Positions 27,784 through 36,613 of a stretch of 64,000 bases of DNA are shown piece by piece. Source of the stretch: Ravibacter sp964559125 (lineage in GTDB: Bacteria > Bacteroidota > Bacteroidia > Cytophagales > Spirosomataceae); assembly GCA_964559125.1 (NCBI GenBank), contig CAZLGW010000029.1:8575-72574 (forward strand). Reading direction: 5' to 3'. A program made the translations under genes and the position numbers. The first letter of the stretch is position 1. Each line of letters starts with the position of its first letter. A model generated the notes under the pieces. It saw only the letters and a program-made list of their open reading frames with translations. It did not search any database and was not told where the DNA came from.

Positions 27784-28575
27784 ATGACCGATCCGATTCC
27801 TAATCCTTTCAGCCTCCAAAACCGCACGATATGGGTGATCGGTGGGGCCGGGTATCTCGGCCAGGCCGTCGTACTCCTGCTCCGGCAGTTGGACGCCCGG
27901 GTGTGCTGCGTTGATCTCCCCGGCCGCGCCGAAAAGTTTGTCCGCGATCACGGGCTCCACCAGGAAGTGCAGCCCGTTTCGCTGGATATACGGGACGATG
28001 CAAAGACAAAGGCCTTCGTAGAGGAACAAATCCGGCAAAACGGTATCCCTGACGGGCTGGTCAACCTGACATTTGCTTCGACGGCGAAGAAACTGGAAGA
28101 ACTGACCGGCGAAGATTTCGATGAAGTCAATCATGGCGGAATTACCGCTACATTTCTGCTGGCCCGGGAGGTCGGAACGGAAATGGCAAAAAATAAAAGC
28201 GGCAGTATTGTCCTGTTTTCAAGTATGTACGGGTCAGTATCTCCTTATCCTGAAGTATACCGGGAACCTATGAACAAAAATCCGATCGAATACGGCGTCG
28301 GTAAAGCCGGCATCGTCCAGATGACCCGCTACCTGGCCGTTCACTGGGGAAGAGCAAACGTGCGCTGCAACTGCATTTCGCCCGGTCCTTTTCCCAATCC
28401 GGGCGTCGGGGCGGAACACCCTGAGTTTGTTCAGCGGTTATCAGAAAAATCGCCCATGGGACGTATCGGGCGACCGGAAGAAATCGCAGGGGCCGTTGCA
28501 TTCCTTCTTTCGGATGCATCCTCCTACCTGACAGGGCATAATCTGCCGGTAGACGGCGGATGGACCTGCTGGTAG
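27784..28575 (+). CDS. Short-chain dehydrogenase/reductase
   Basis: This 263-residue cytoplasmic NAD(P)-dependent oxidoreductase has the cofactor loop GGAGYLG (about 20-26), catalytic Ser146/147 in IVLFSSMYG, Tyr170 and Lys174 in EYGVGKAG, and the C-terminal NLPVDGGW signature. The usual NNAG motif is replaced by NLTFAST. It starts 13 bases after the lyase gene. It probably oxidises or reduces a hydroxyl of the sugar acid; substrate unknown. Confidence 0.9.
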   Translation: MTDPIPNPFSLQNRTIWVIGGAGYLGQAVVLLLRQLDARVCCVDLPGRAEKFVRDHGLHQEVQPVSLDIRDDAKTKAFVEEQIRQNGIPDGLVNLTFASTAKKLEELTGEDFDEVNHGGITATFLLAREVGTEMAKNKSGSIVLFSSMYGSVSPYPEVYREPMNKNPIEYGVGKAGIVQMTRYLAVHWGRANVRCNCISPGPFPNPGVGAEHPEFVQRLSEKSPMGRIGRPEEIAGAVAFLLSDASSYLTGHNLPVDGGWTCW

Positions 28576-28605
28576 AAAAATAATTAAAACCCAATCCGGA
28601 ACCCT

Positions 28606-30042
28606 ATGAGCATCTATTGTAAACCCGTCCTGAAAGCATGCATTTTTTTATTGGCCGGAACCGTTGCCTGGTCGCAAAAACAGGTCTCCCTCGGTGACAA
28701 AAGAGAGATCTTCGTCGACAACTATTTGCTCCAGGAAAAAAGAAACATAGAAATCAAGATGCATTCTCCCCGTTACGAGGGACCCGTTCTCACTCTTGAT
28801 CATCCCTGGGAGGGAGATTTCAGCCTGTACACCACCATCCTGAAAGACGGCAGCCTGTACCGGGCCTACTACAGGGGCATACGGACAGCAGGCGAGGACG
28901 GCAATGAGAACGAAACGACTTGCTATGCCGAATCGTCCGACGGAATCACCTGGAAAAAACCCGACCTGGGGCTTTACAAGATCAACGGTTCCTATCATAA
29001 CAACATCATCCTGGCCAATGCAAGACCGGCGACCCACAACTTCTGCCCTTTCATCGACACAAACCCCGACCGGGCGCTCAGGCAACGATATAAGGCCGTT
29101 GGCGGCACCTCGGATACGGGATTGATCGCGTACGTGTCGGAGGACGGGATACACTGGGCTAAGCTGCAGGAGGAGCCGCTTAAGATCAAAGGAAGATTCG
29201 ATTCTCAAAACGTGATCTTCTGGTCGGAAACGGAGGAGTTGTACGTATGCTATTTCCGCACCTTAAATAATAAAATCAGGTCGGTAAGCCGGGCCACTTC
29301 CAAAGATTTCCTGACCTGGAGCGAGCCTGTCGCAATGGAATTTGGCGATACTCCCCTGGAACATCTGTATATCCAGCAGACCAGTCCGTATTTCAGGGCT
29401 CCTCATATTTATGTAGCGACTGCTGCCAGGTTTATGGAGCGCCGGCAGGCCATAACACATGAACAGGCTAAAACAATTGATGTAGATCCCAGTTATTATC
29501 GCGATTGTTCGGATGCGGTCCTCCTGACATCGCGGGGAGGCAAGGTATATGACAGAACTTTTATGGAATCTTTTATCAGACCGCGCAGCGGACTGGAAAA
29601 CTGGGTTTCAAGAACAAACTTCCCGGCTTTAAATGTGGTGCAGACCGGACCGGAAGAGATGTCGGTGTATGTGAATGAGCACTATGCACAACCCTCCGCA
29701 CATCTTTCCAGGTATTCCATGCGGCTTGACGGCTTCACCTCGTTACATGCGGGCTACGCAGAAGGAGAGGCGTTGACCAAACCCTTTTCCTTTTCCGGGA
29801 AAGAACTGGAAATTAATTTTGCCACTTCCGCCGCAGGCGGGATCCGGATTGAAATACAGGATATGAAGGGGAATGCCGTTCCGGGTTTCACCGCACAGGA
29901 TTCGCAGATCATGATCGGCAACGAGATAAAACGGGTTGTTTCCTGGAAGGAAAATAAAGATGTCAGTTCTCTTGCAGGCAAAACAGTACGCCTCAGAATC
30001 CTGATGAAAGACGCCGACCTGTATTCGCTTAAGTTTAATTGA
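28606..30042 (+). CDS. Exported beta-propeller glycosidase-like protein
   Basis: This 478-residue protein has a signal peptide (to about VAWSQ, residue 23). The sequence SLGDKREIFVDNYLLQEKRN opens the mature protein, and repeated blade-like segments follow (SLYTTILKDGSLYRAYYRG; CYAESSDGITWKKPDLGL; AYVSEDGIHWAKL; SRATSKDFLTWSEPV), as in five-bladed GH32/GH43-type propellers. The C-terminal part (about 390-478) looks like a separate beta-sandwich (ELEINFATSAAGGIRIEIQD). I cannot identify the catalytic acids with confidence. It lies inside the operon, so a role in extracellular glycan processing is likely. Confidence 0.65.
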   Translation: MSIYCKPVLKACIFLLAGTVAWSQKQVSLGDKREIFVDNYLLQEKRNIEIKMHSPRYEGPVLTLDHPWEGDFSLYTTILKDGSLYRAYYRGIRTAGEDGNENETTCYAESSDGITWKKPDLGLYKINGSYHNNIILANARPATHNFCPFIDTNPDRALRQRYKAVGGTSDTGLIAYVSEDGIHWAKLQEEPLKIKGRFDSQNVIFWSETEELYVCYFRTLNNKIRSVSRATSKDFLTWSEPVAMEFGDTPLEHLYIQQTSPYFRAPHIYVATAARFMERRQAITHEQAKTIDVDPSYYRDCSDAVLLTSRGGKVYDRTFMESFIRPRSGLENWVSRTNFPALNVVQTGPEEMSVYVNEHYAQPSAHLSRYSMRLDGFTSLHAGYAEGEALTKPFSFSGKELEINFATSAAGGIRIEIQDMKGNAVPGFTAQDSQIMIGNEIKRVVSWKENKDVSSLAGKTVRLRILMKDADLYSLKFN

Positions 30043-30074
30043 ATTTTTATCAGGAAACAGATTGCCCATTACTT

Positions 30075-31340
30075 ATGACCGAACTAAACCCTGCTACCGA
30101 AAAAACAAAAAAATCCCTGTACCCCTGGCTGGTGGTGGCCATGCTCTGCGTGGTAGGATGCCTCAACTACCTCGACCGCATGATGATCACCACCATGCGG
30201 TCGTCTATCGTCGACGCCATTCCGATGACCGACGCGCAGTTCGGCCTTCTTACTTCAGTGTTCCTGTGGGTCTACGGGCTACTGAGCCCGGTAGCCGGCT
30301 TCCTTGCCGACAGGTTCAATCGGAGCAGGGTAATCCTGGTCAGCCTTTTTGTCTGGTCGCTGGTCACCTGGCTGACCTCCTATGCGACTACGTTCGAGCA
30401 ACTGCTGGCGACCCGGGCACTGATGGGTATCAGCGAAGCCTGCTACATCCCGGCGGCGCTGGCGCTGATCATGGACTACCACCGCGGTTCTACCCGCTCA
30501 CTGGCCAACAGCGTTCATATGGCAGGCATTATGATCGGTCAGAGCCTGGGTTTTATCGGCGGTTGGCTCGCCGAGAGTCACAGCTGGAACTACGCGTTCA
30601 GTATTTTCGGGATTATCGGTATTGTCTATTCCCTGCTGCTGCTGTCGTCACTGAAGGATCCGCAGAAAACGGTTCAGACCGGACCGGTTTCGCCGGCGCC
30701 TGAAAACCGCGTCCGCTTCACCGACGGCATAGCACATCTTTTCGGCAACCGCAATTTCCTGCTGGCAACCGCCTGCTGGAGCATACTTGGCATCGTCGGC
30801 TGGATTATTGTCGGCTGGCTTCCTACCTACTACAAAGAGAATTTTCAGCTCTCGCAGACCATGGCCGGGGTATATGCCACCGGGTATTTCCATACCGCTG
30901 CCCTGGTGGGTGTACTCACCGGTGGGATCCTGGCCGACAGATGGAGTAAAACCAACCCGAGGGGAAGGATCTTATTACCTATCGTGGGACTGTGCATCGC
31001 CGCGCCGGCTATCTATATTGCCAGCACTACTTCTGTACTGGCCGTAGCAGTCGTCTGCTTTATGCTGTTCGCCTTTACCAGGATCTTCACCGACGGGAAT
31101 ATGATGCCCATTTTATGCCTCATCGCCGATCCCAGGTACAGGGCCACCGGCTACGGAGTTCTGAACATGTTCAGCTGCATCATCGGCGGGATAGGGCTTT
31201 ACGCGGGAGGAGCGCTGCGCGACGCCCAGGTCAACCTGAGCCTGCTGTTCCAGTTCGGCGCCATTCTGCTGGTTGCCTGCATACTGGCGCTCTACTTCAT
31301 CCGGCCCGTCTACGACGAAAACGGCAACCGCCTGAAATAG
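30075..31340 (+). CDS. Major facilitator superfamily transporter
   Basis: This 421-residue inner-membrane carrier has about 12 hydrophobic helices. Typical MFS features are LNYLDRMMITTM in helix 1, the loop motif GFLADRFNRSRVI between helices 2 and 3, and a similar GGILADRWSKTNPRGR in the second half. The overall look resembles sugar-acid (hexuronate-type anion:cation symporter) carriers. The ATG at 30075 is preferred over a TTG at 30039 that overlaps the previous gene. It would import the released sugar acid for the cytoplasmic enzymes of the same operon. Confidence 0.88.
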   Translation: MTELNPATEKTKKSLYPWLVVAMLCVVGCLNYLDRMMITTMRSSIVDAIPMTDAQFGLLTSVFLWVYGLLSPVAGFLADRFNRSRVILVSLFVWSLVTWLTSYATTFEQLLATRALMGISEACYIPAALALIMDYHRGSTRSLANSVHMAGIMIGQSLGFIGGWLAESHSWNYAFSIFGIIGIVYSLLLLSSLKDPQKTVQTGPVSPAPENRVRFTDGIAHLFGNRNFLLATACWSILGIVGWIIVGWLPTYYKENFQLSQTMAGVYATGYFHTAALVGVLTGGILADRWSKTNPRGRILLPIVGLCIAAPAIYIASTTSVLAVAVVCFMLFAFTRIFTDGNMMPILCLIADPRYRATGYGVLNMFSCIIGGIGLYAGGALRDAQVNLSLLFQFGAILLVACILALYFIRPVYDENGNRLK

Positions 31341-31389
31341 CGCAACCCGTCAACTAAAAAACAACAACCCTTACACTTACCACAAAAAA

Positions 31390-32340
31390 ATGCTTTCAAA
31401 AACCCCGAACCTGTCGGCTGTTATCTTATCCGCAGGCGCTCTGGCGGCTTGTGCCGGCCATAACGGTGAAAATCACGCCCAAATCAAAGAACGCTCCGTC
31501 GGAATACTCCGGGAAGTGCTCGCAACGCAGTCCGAATGGGTCAAAGTACATGCCGCCGAATTCCTGCTCTGGGCCGGGTACCCCGATGGCGTTACCGAAG
31601 CCTATGAGGCTGAAGAAAAGGAATACAGCGACAAACCCCAGTACCGGATCGGTATATGGCGGGTGCTGGCGCAGGCTGCCCCGTCGCCGGATGTCAAAAA
31701 AATCTATACCGACAAAATCCTAAGCGCATTTCTTGATACCGCCGGTACAGATCGCATCCATGCCGCCGAAACCCTGGCCAAGCTTGAAATATCGCCTGTT
31801 AACGACAACGAGGAAATTACCAGGGAAGCGTTGCTGAGCCCGGTTCTACCCCTGGCGCTGTATACGCAATGGAGCGTGGCCTATACTTCCGCCGACTCTA
31901 TGGCATCTGCCCGGTCGGCTCTTCTACGGCTGATAAAAGGCGACGAACCGCAAAGACGCACGTCCGCCTTCAGCCTGAGAAAGCTGGGAGGGCTTACCGC
32001 AGACGAATGGAAAGCGCTGGCAACGGCCGGGCTGGAGGAGCCCGCGTCTTCCACCGCCAGGGTATACCTTCTAAGCTCAGCCCTGGTAACGGCGCCGGCC
32101 GATCTACCTGCCGGCGATCTTTTTCAGCGTGTGCGCGACGGACTTCTGCCATACACCAAAGCGCCCGGTAAAGGCGACCGGATGGAAATGTGCATGGCCC
32201 TTTCGGAGAGGGGCTTGGAGGAAGATATTCCGCTGCTACTGTCGCTACTGGAAAACGAAAACCCGCTTGGAAAAGAAGCGGACGATGCTGATGTGCGCGC
32301 TGCCGCGGCCTACGCTTTATTGAAAATACTTGAGAAATGA
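31390..32340 (+). CDS. HEAT-like alpha-helical lipoprotein
   Basis: This 316-residue protein has a lipoprotein leader (lipobox LAAC, Cys21). The mature part is alpha-helical with repeat-like segments (WVKVHAAEFLLWAGYPDGVT; RIHAAETLAKLEI; RRTSAFSLRKLGGLTADEWK; VRAAAAYALLKIL) that recall HEAT/armadillo scaffolds. No catalytic motif is seen. Its last codons overlap the ATG of the fusion gene by 4 bases, so the two are translationally coupled despite different cell compartments. The function is unknown. Confidence 0.6.
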   Translation: MLSKTPNLSAVILSAGALAACAGHNGENHAQIKERSVGILREVLATQSEWVKVHAAEFLLWAGYPDGVTEAYEAEEKEYSDKPQYRIGIWRVLAQAAPSPDVKKIYTDKILSAFLDTAGTDRIHAAETLAKLEISPVNDNEEITREALLSPVLPLALYTQWSVAYTSADSMASARSALLRLIKGDEPQRRTSAFSLRKLGGLTADEWKALATAGLEEPASSTARVYLLSSALVTAPADLPAGDLFQRVRDGLLPYTKAPGKGDRMEMCMALSERGLEEDIPLLLSLLENENPLGKEADDADVRAAAAYALLKILEK

Positions 32341-34670
32341 AATACACCCATTCGCTGACCGGCAATGACGAGGCGCTTATTGACCGCTATCTGAAGGGGT
32401 TCATCCCGGACGAGGTTTACGATATCCATGCACATCCCTATCAGGCTGCCCATTTTGCACCGGGTGCATGGAAGTTCCTGGAAGGGGAAGACTGGCTGGG
32501 CTGTGCAGCACATGTGGCCGCATTGAAAAAATATATGTCCGCGACCACTATTCATGGCCTCTATTTCGGTTTGCCTCACCAGACCGGCAACCGCGAGGCG
32601 ATGAATACCTGGGTTGCCTCCCAGGTCCGGGAGCACGGTACTGCGCTGAGCAGGGCGCTACGGGTCACGGCCCCTCAGGATGATCCTGAAACAGTGGCGG
32701 CAGAGCTTCGTAGCAGAACATTCATCGGGTTAAAGGTATATCACTGCTATGCAGACCGACCGGATACGATGAACGCCGGCGTGACCGAGTATATCCCTGA
32801 ATGGATGTGGGAAATACTCCACGAGGTAAAGGGAATACTGTTGCTCCACATCGTACGGGACGGCGCTATGGACGACCCCGGTAACCAGGAGGAGATCAGA
32901 CGGCTTTGTCTTCAATACCCCGGGGTCCGCCTGATCCTGGCGCACGTAGCGCGCAGCTTCAACTACCGCAACGCACGCAGCGGGCTCTATACGGTTGCCG
33001 ACCTCGACAATGTTGTGATCGACACTTCTGCGATAACTGAGTCGGAATCTTTTGCCGCTGCTATTAAAATCCTGGGGCCGAAACGCATTTTATGGGGTTC
33101 CGATTTCCCGGTGAGCGAAATGAGAGGTCGCTGTGTGACTACGGCTTCGCATTTTTACTGGCTTCATCCGGAAGTGCTCAGGCCCGACTATCGTCCTCCT
33201 ACCACCAGCCAAATGACACTCGTGGGTTTAGAATCCCTCATCACCCTGAGGGAAGCCTGTGAGGATGCCGGGTTGAACAGGGAAGATATTGACGGTATTT
33301 TCCGGGAAAATGCACTCCGGTTCCTGGCGCCGCACCTCCCGGTCGGGGCCGTGGAAGCGCCCGAGAGCGGCAGCCGGTTGTGGCAACGCGCGCGCCAGAC
33401 GATCTCAGGCGGGACAGGTCTGCTTTCCAAACGCGCAGAAATGTTCGACGCACAGCATTGGCCTGCCTATTTTTCACGCGCCGCCGGATGCGAGGTCTGG
33501 GACCTGGCCGGGAAACGCTATGTGGATTTTGCCGGGGGAATAGGCGCGGTACTGTTGGGCTACGCCGATCCCGAAGTAAATGCCGCCGTATACCGGCGTC
33601 TGCATCAGGGTACTTATTGCTCGCTGGTTAATCCCCAGGAAACCGGGCTTGCCGAAAAGCTGCTGGCTTTACATCCGTGGGCGGGGAAGGTGCGCTATGC
33701 GCGGGGAGGCGGGGAAGCGATGGCAGTTGCCGTACGGATTGCGCGGGCGGCCACGGGCCGGAGTGGAGTGGCCTTCTGCGGATACCACGGCTGGCACGAC
33801 TGGTACCTGGCTGCCAACCTGGGCGAAAGCAATGCGCTCGACGGGCACCTGCTCCCCGGGCTGGCCCCGAAAGGCGTGCCGCGGGAATTGACGGGAACCT
33901 CCGTACCCTTTTTCTACAACGACTTCGATTCATTTGAAAACGCGCTGCAAAAGCTGGAAGGGAACCTGGCCGCTGTGGTGATGGAGCCTATGCGCTCGCA
34001 GGAGCCGGCCGGTCAATTCCTGGAAAAAGTAGCCGCGCGTTGCAGGGAAAGCGGCGGAGTACTCGTGATCGATGAAATTACCAGTGGGTTCCGGTACGGT
34101 TTCCCCGGGGCTTCGGCCCGGTATGGCCTGGAACCCGATATCGCGGTATATGCGAAAGCCATCAGCAACGGGATCCCGTTTGCAGCGGTGATCGGTCGTG
34201 AGGCGGTCATGCAGGAAGCAGCGGACTGCTTTATATCTTCCAGCTACTGGACCGACGGGATGGGCCCGGCCGCAGCGCTGGCCGTACTGGAAAAAATGCA
34301 GCGGCTCGACGTGTTCGGATCAGTCTGGCAGAAAGGTGTCAGCTTCCGGGAACGTCTGAGGGAAACAGCGGCCCGCTATCCCGGCTGCGCGATAAGGATC
34401 GACGGGATGCCTCCCACGCCCCTCCTGACCTTCGGGCCGGAAAGCGGCGGAGCGGCAGCGAAGACATTCTATATCCGTAAAATGTGTGAGAAAGGTTTCC
34501 TGGTCTCCTCGGCCTTTTACCTGATGCTGGCCCACCGGCAAAAGCATATAGACGCCTTTTTCGAGGCGCTGGAATCTACGCTGCACGAACTGGAACAGGT
34601 TATTGCATCGGGCCTGTTGTCAGGTGATGGAATTTCCGGCAGTCAATTCGGGTTCAGAAGGCTAGTCTGA
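32337..34670 (+). CDS. Amidohydrolase - class III aminotransferase fusion protein
   Basis: This 777-residue protein holds two enzymes in one frame. Residues 1-335 form an amidohydrolase-2 type TIM barrel: the metal-binding HAH (His31/His33), His171 in LLLHIVRDG, His203 in LILAHVARS and Asp256 in ILWGSDFPV. Residues 345-777 form a glutamate-1-semialdehyde-aminomutase-like PLP enzyme: AGGIGAVLLGYADPEV, GGGEA (457-461), YHGWHDW (483-489), the PLP-binding Asp579 in VIDEITSGFR and the PLP lysine Lys607 in YAKAISNGIPF. Both halves keep their key residues. No signal peptide is visible, so it is cytoplasmic. It may deaminate or transaminate an intermediate and then hydrolyse or decarboxylate it. Confidence 0.88.
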   Translation: MKYTHSLTGNDEALIDRYLKGFIPDEVYDIHAHPYQAAHFAPGAWKFLEGEDWLGCAAHVAALKKYMSATTIHGLYFGLPHQTGNREAMNTWVASQVREHGTALSRALRVTAPQDDPETVAAELRSRTFIGLKVYHCYADRPDTMNAGVTEYIPEWMWEILHEVKGILLLHIVRDGAMDDPGNQEEIRRLCLQYPGVRLILAHVARSFNYRNARSGLYTVADLDNVVIDTSAITESESFAAAIKILGPKRILWGSDFPVSEMRGRCVTTASHFYWLHPEVLRPDYRPPTTSQMTLVGLESLITLREACEDAGLNREDIDGIFRENALRFLAPHLPVGAVEAPESGSRLWQRARQTISGGTGLLSKRAEMFDAQHWPAYFSRAAGCEVWDLAGKRYVDFAGGIGAVLLGYADPEVNAAVYRRLHQGTYCSLVNPQETGLAEKLLALHPWAGKVRYARGGGEAMAVAVRIARAATGRSGVAFCGYHGWHDWYLAANLGESNALDGHLLPGLAPKGVPRELTGTSVPFFYNDFDSFENALQKLEGNLAAVVMEPMRSQEPAGQFLEKVAARCRESGGVLVIDEITSGFRYGFPGASARYGLEPDIAVYAKAISNGIPFAAVIGREAVMQEAADCFISSSYWTDGMGPAAALAVLEKMQRLDVFGSVWQKGVSFRERLRETAARYPGCAIRIDGMPPTPLLTFGPESGGAAAKTFYIRKMCEKGFLVSSAFYLMLAHRQKHIDAFFEALESTLHELEQVIASGLLSGDGISGSQFGFRRLV

Positions 34671-34754
34671 AAGTAGGAGCCTTGTGAAGAAGAGAAGTGA
34701 AAAATAGTATTACTATTTAAGATAAAAAGAAAAGAAGCCTTTTGCTTCTATGAC

Positions 34755-34762
34755 TACTTTTG
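34755..34762 (+). promoter_or_regulatory. Promoter -7 box TACTTTTG before the HpcH/HpaI aldolase
   Basis: An exact TAnnTTTG match 40 bases before the aldolase ATG, in the 131-base gap after the fusion gene. It suggests an internal promoter for the downstream part of the catabolic series. No convincing -33 element. Confidence 0.4.
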
Positions 34763-34801
34763 ATCTGAATTCCACCTTTTAAACAATCAATTCCATTGAA
34801 A

Positions 34802-35611
34802 ATGCGAGAAAGCCGGGTACTGCGCAAGCTCAGGGCCGGCGAAACTGTAAGTTGCCTTAAAATCAACCTGTCTGATCCGCGGGTGGCCGAGATCGCCGCG
34901 CTGTCGGGGTTTGACTGTATCTGGACCGACCAGGAACACATCGGGCAGGATTGGTCGATACTGGCCGCCAACGTCTGGGCGACCAAATCGCACGATGCCG
35001 ACCTCCTTGTCCGCGTAGCCCGCGGAAGCTACAGCGACTACATCCGTCCGCTGGAGCTGGATGCCACCGGGATCATGGTACCGCACGTGATGAGCCTCAA
35101 CGACGCCCGGAAAGTAGTCGATACGGTGCGCTTTCATCCGTTGGGCCGCCGACCCATTGACGGAGGCAATACGGACGGGGCCTATACGGCAATTGATTTC
35201 AACGACTACCTGGTCCAGGCAAACGAGCAGCGCTTCGTCATCCTGCAGATCGAAGATCCCGAACCGCTGGAAGAGCTGGACGCAATTGCCGCCCTTCCCG
35301 GATATGATATGCTGTTTTTCGGGCCGGGTGACTTCAGCCAGGGAATCGGCGCCCCCGGCGAATGGAACCACCCCAAACTGACAGAAACCCGTAGAAAAGT
35401 GGCGGAAGCAGCATTAAAACATGGCAAATTTGCCGGAACCGTCGGGGGACCAGGCAACCTGAAAGAGCTTGTCGGCATGGGGTACCGGTTTGTAAGTATA
35501 GGCGCTGATGTCGTAGGACTCAAAAACTACTGCCTCGACCTCGCAAGCGCTTTTGAAGATACCCGGCAGGGTTCTGCCGGTTCGTCATACCTGGAAAATC
35601 AAACAGTATAG
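34802..35611 (+). CDS. HpcH/HpaI-family class II pyruvate aldolase
   Basis: This 269-residue metal-dependent TIM-barrel aldolase cleaves 2-keto-3-deoxy or 4-hydroxy-2-oxo acids to pyruvate and an aldehyde. Catalytic His46 lies in IWTDQEHIGQD. Metal ligands are Glu151 in LQIEDPEP and Asp177 in FFGPGDFSQ, and the substrate-binding Arg71 lies in LLVRVARG. The ATG at 34802 is chosen over a TTG two codons earlier. A paralogue with the same residue spacing is at 51416. With the DHDPS-family lyase, the locus has lyases of two unrelated families. Confidence 0.9.
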   Translation: MRESRVLRKLRAGETVSCLKINLSDPRVAEIAALSGFDCIWTDQEHIGQDWSILAANVWATKSHDADLLVRVARGSYSDYIRPLELDATGIMVPHVMSLNDARKVVDTVRFHPLGRRPIDGGNTDGAYTAIDFNDYLVQANEQRFVILQIEDPEPLEELDAIAALPGYDMLFFGPGDFSQGIGAPGEWNHPKLTETRRKVAEAALKHGKFAGTVGGPGNLKELVGMGYRFVSIGADVVGLKNYCLDLASAFEDTRQGSAGSSYLENQTV

Positions 35612-35628
35612 CCGAACGAAAAAAGAAT

Positions 35629-36546
35629 ATGATCAAGATCGGTATCATCGGTATGAGCCCGGGGAACGCCCATCCCTACTCCTGGTCCGCGATTATCAAC
35701 GGCCGCTTCGACGGAGCGGAAATCTCCGGGATCGGGTATCCCGCCGTGGCGGCTTACCTGGAGGCTAACCGGGACACACTCGGGCTTCCCACCGCCCGTG
35801 TTACCCACGTATGGACGCAGGACCGCTCCATTTCGGAAAGCATTGCACGTGCAGCAGGCATAGAAAACATAACCGACACGCTGGAAGAGATGGTCGGTGA
35901 GGTCGACGCCGTCCTGCTGGCCCGCGACGACCCTGAAAATCACCGGGAAATGGCCGCGCCGTTTCTCAGTGCGGGAGTTCCGCTCTTTATCGACAAGCCG
36001 CTGTGCTATTCGAAGGAAGACCTGGAATGGTTTACCGGCCAGCACGAGGCAGGCCGCTTCCTGATGTCGTGCTCCTCTATGCGGTATGCCAACGAAGGTC
36101 GCATCCTGAAGCAGGACCTGGCGTCGCTGGGTAGGCTGGAATTGGTAACCGCCGTCGGGAAAAAGGATTGGAAAAAGTACGGCATCCACCTGCTGGAAGG
36201 TATATTCAGTATTCTGGGAGCCACAAAGCCGGTTTCTGTCCGGCACACAGGTGAGCTGGAAAGGGAGGTTGTCCATATCCGTTTGCAGGACGGCCCCGAT
36301 ATCACCCTGCACCTTTTCCAGGACATCACCGGGACATTCCAGCTATCGTTTTTCGGACAAAACGGCTGGAGGCTGGTCGATATAAGAAATTCATACTCCA
36401 TGTTCCGTGACAACCTGGTAGAATTCATACGCTCTGTAGAGGAAGGAAGCCCGAGAATCGATTTCTCCGAAACAGCAACCCTCATGCAGGTAATCATAGC
36501 CGCAAACGAAAGCCGCCAGGCCGGCGGTAGCCCGGTACTATTATAA
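35629..36546 (+). CDS. Gfo/Idh/MocA-family oxidoreductase
   Basis: This 305-residue NAD(P)-dependent sugar dehydrogenase-like protein has an N-terminal Rossmann strand (IKIGIIGMSPGNAHPY) with a non-classical loop in place of GxGxxG. The family motif E/DKP is IDKPLC (about 121-126). YGIHLLEGIFSILG (about 180-193) matches the conserved GxHxxD-type helix but with Glu. It is 17 bases downstream of the aldolase. It probably oxidises a ring carbon of the sugar substrate or product. Confidence 0.85.
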   Translation: MIKIGIIGMSPGNAHPYSWSAIINGRFDGAEISGIGYPAVAAYLEANRDTLGLPTARVTHVWTQDRSISESIARAAGIENITDTLEEMVGEVDAVLLARDDPENHREMAAPFLSAGVPLFIDKPLCYSKEDLEWFTGQHEAGRFLMSCSSMRYANEGRILKQDLASLGRLELVTAVGKKDWKKYGIHLLEGIFSILGATKPVSVRHTGELEREVVHIRLQDGPDITLHLFQDITGTFQLSFFGQNGWRLVDIRNSYSMFRDNLVEFIRSVEEGSPRIDFSETATLMQVIIAANESRQAGGSPVLL

Positions 36547-36551
36547 CCCAA

Positions 36552-36593
36552 GCCCTGAAAGGGCGCCATACCCTAACCCGGCCCCGAAGGGGC
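36552..36593. repeat. Pair of short palindromes (GCCCTGAAAGGGC, GCCCCGAAGGGGC)
   Basis: Two hairpin-forming units with GAA loops lie at 36552-36564 and 36581-36593, in the 67-base gap between the Gfo/Idh and SDR genes. The units have the look of dispersed REP-like elements. They could slow exonucleases or modulate expression inside the operon. Confidence 0.7.
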
Positions 36594-36613
36594 ATCATAC
36601 CATATCCTATATA

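Noticed and set aside
26853..27827. 324-codon antisense frame opposite the DHDPS-family gene
   Set aside because: Composition and lack of motifs mark it as a shadow of the plus-strand lyase and SDR genes.
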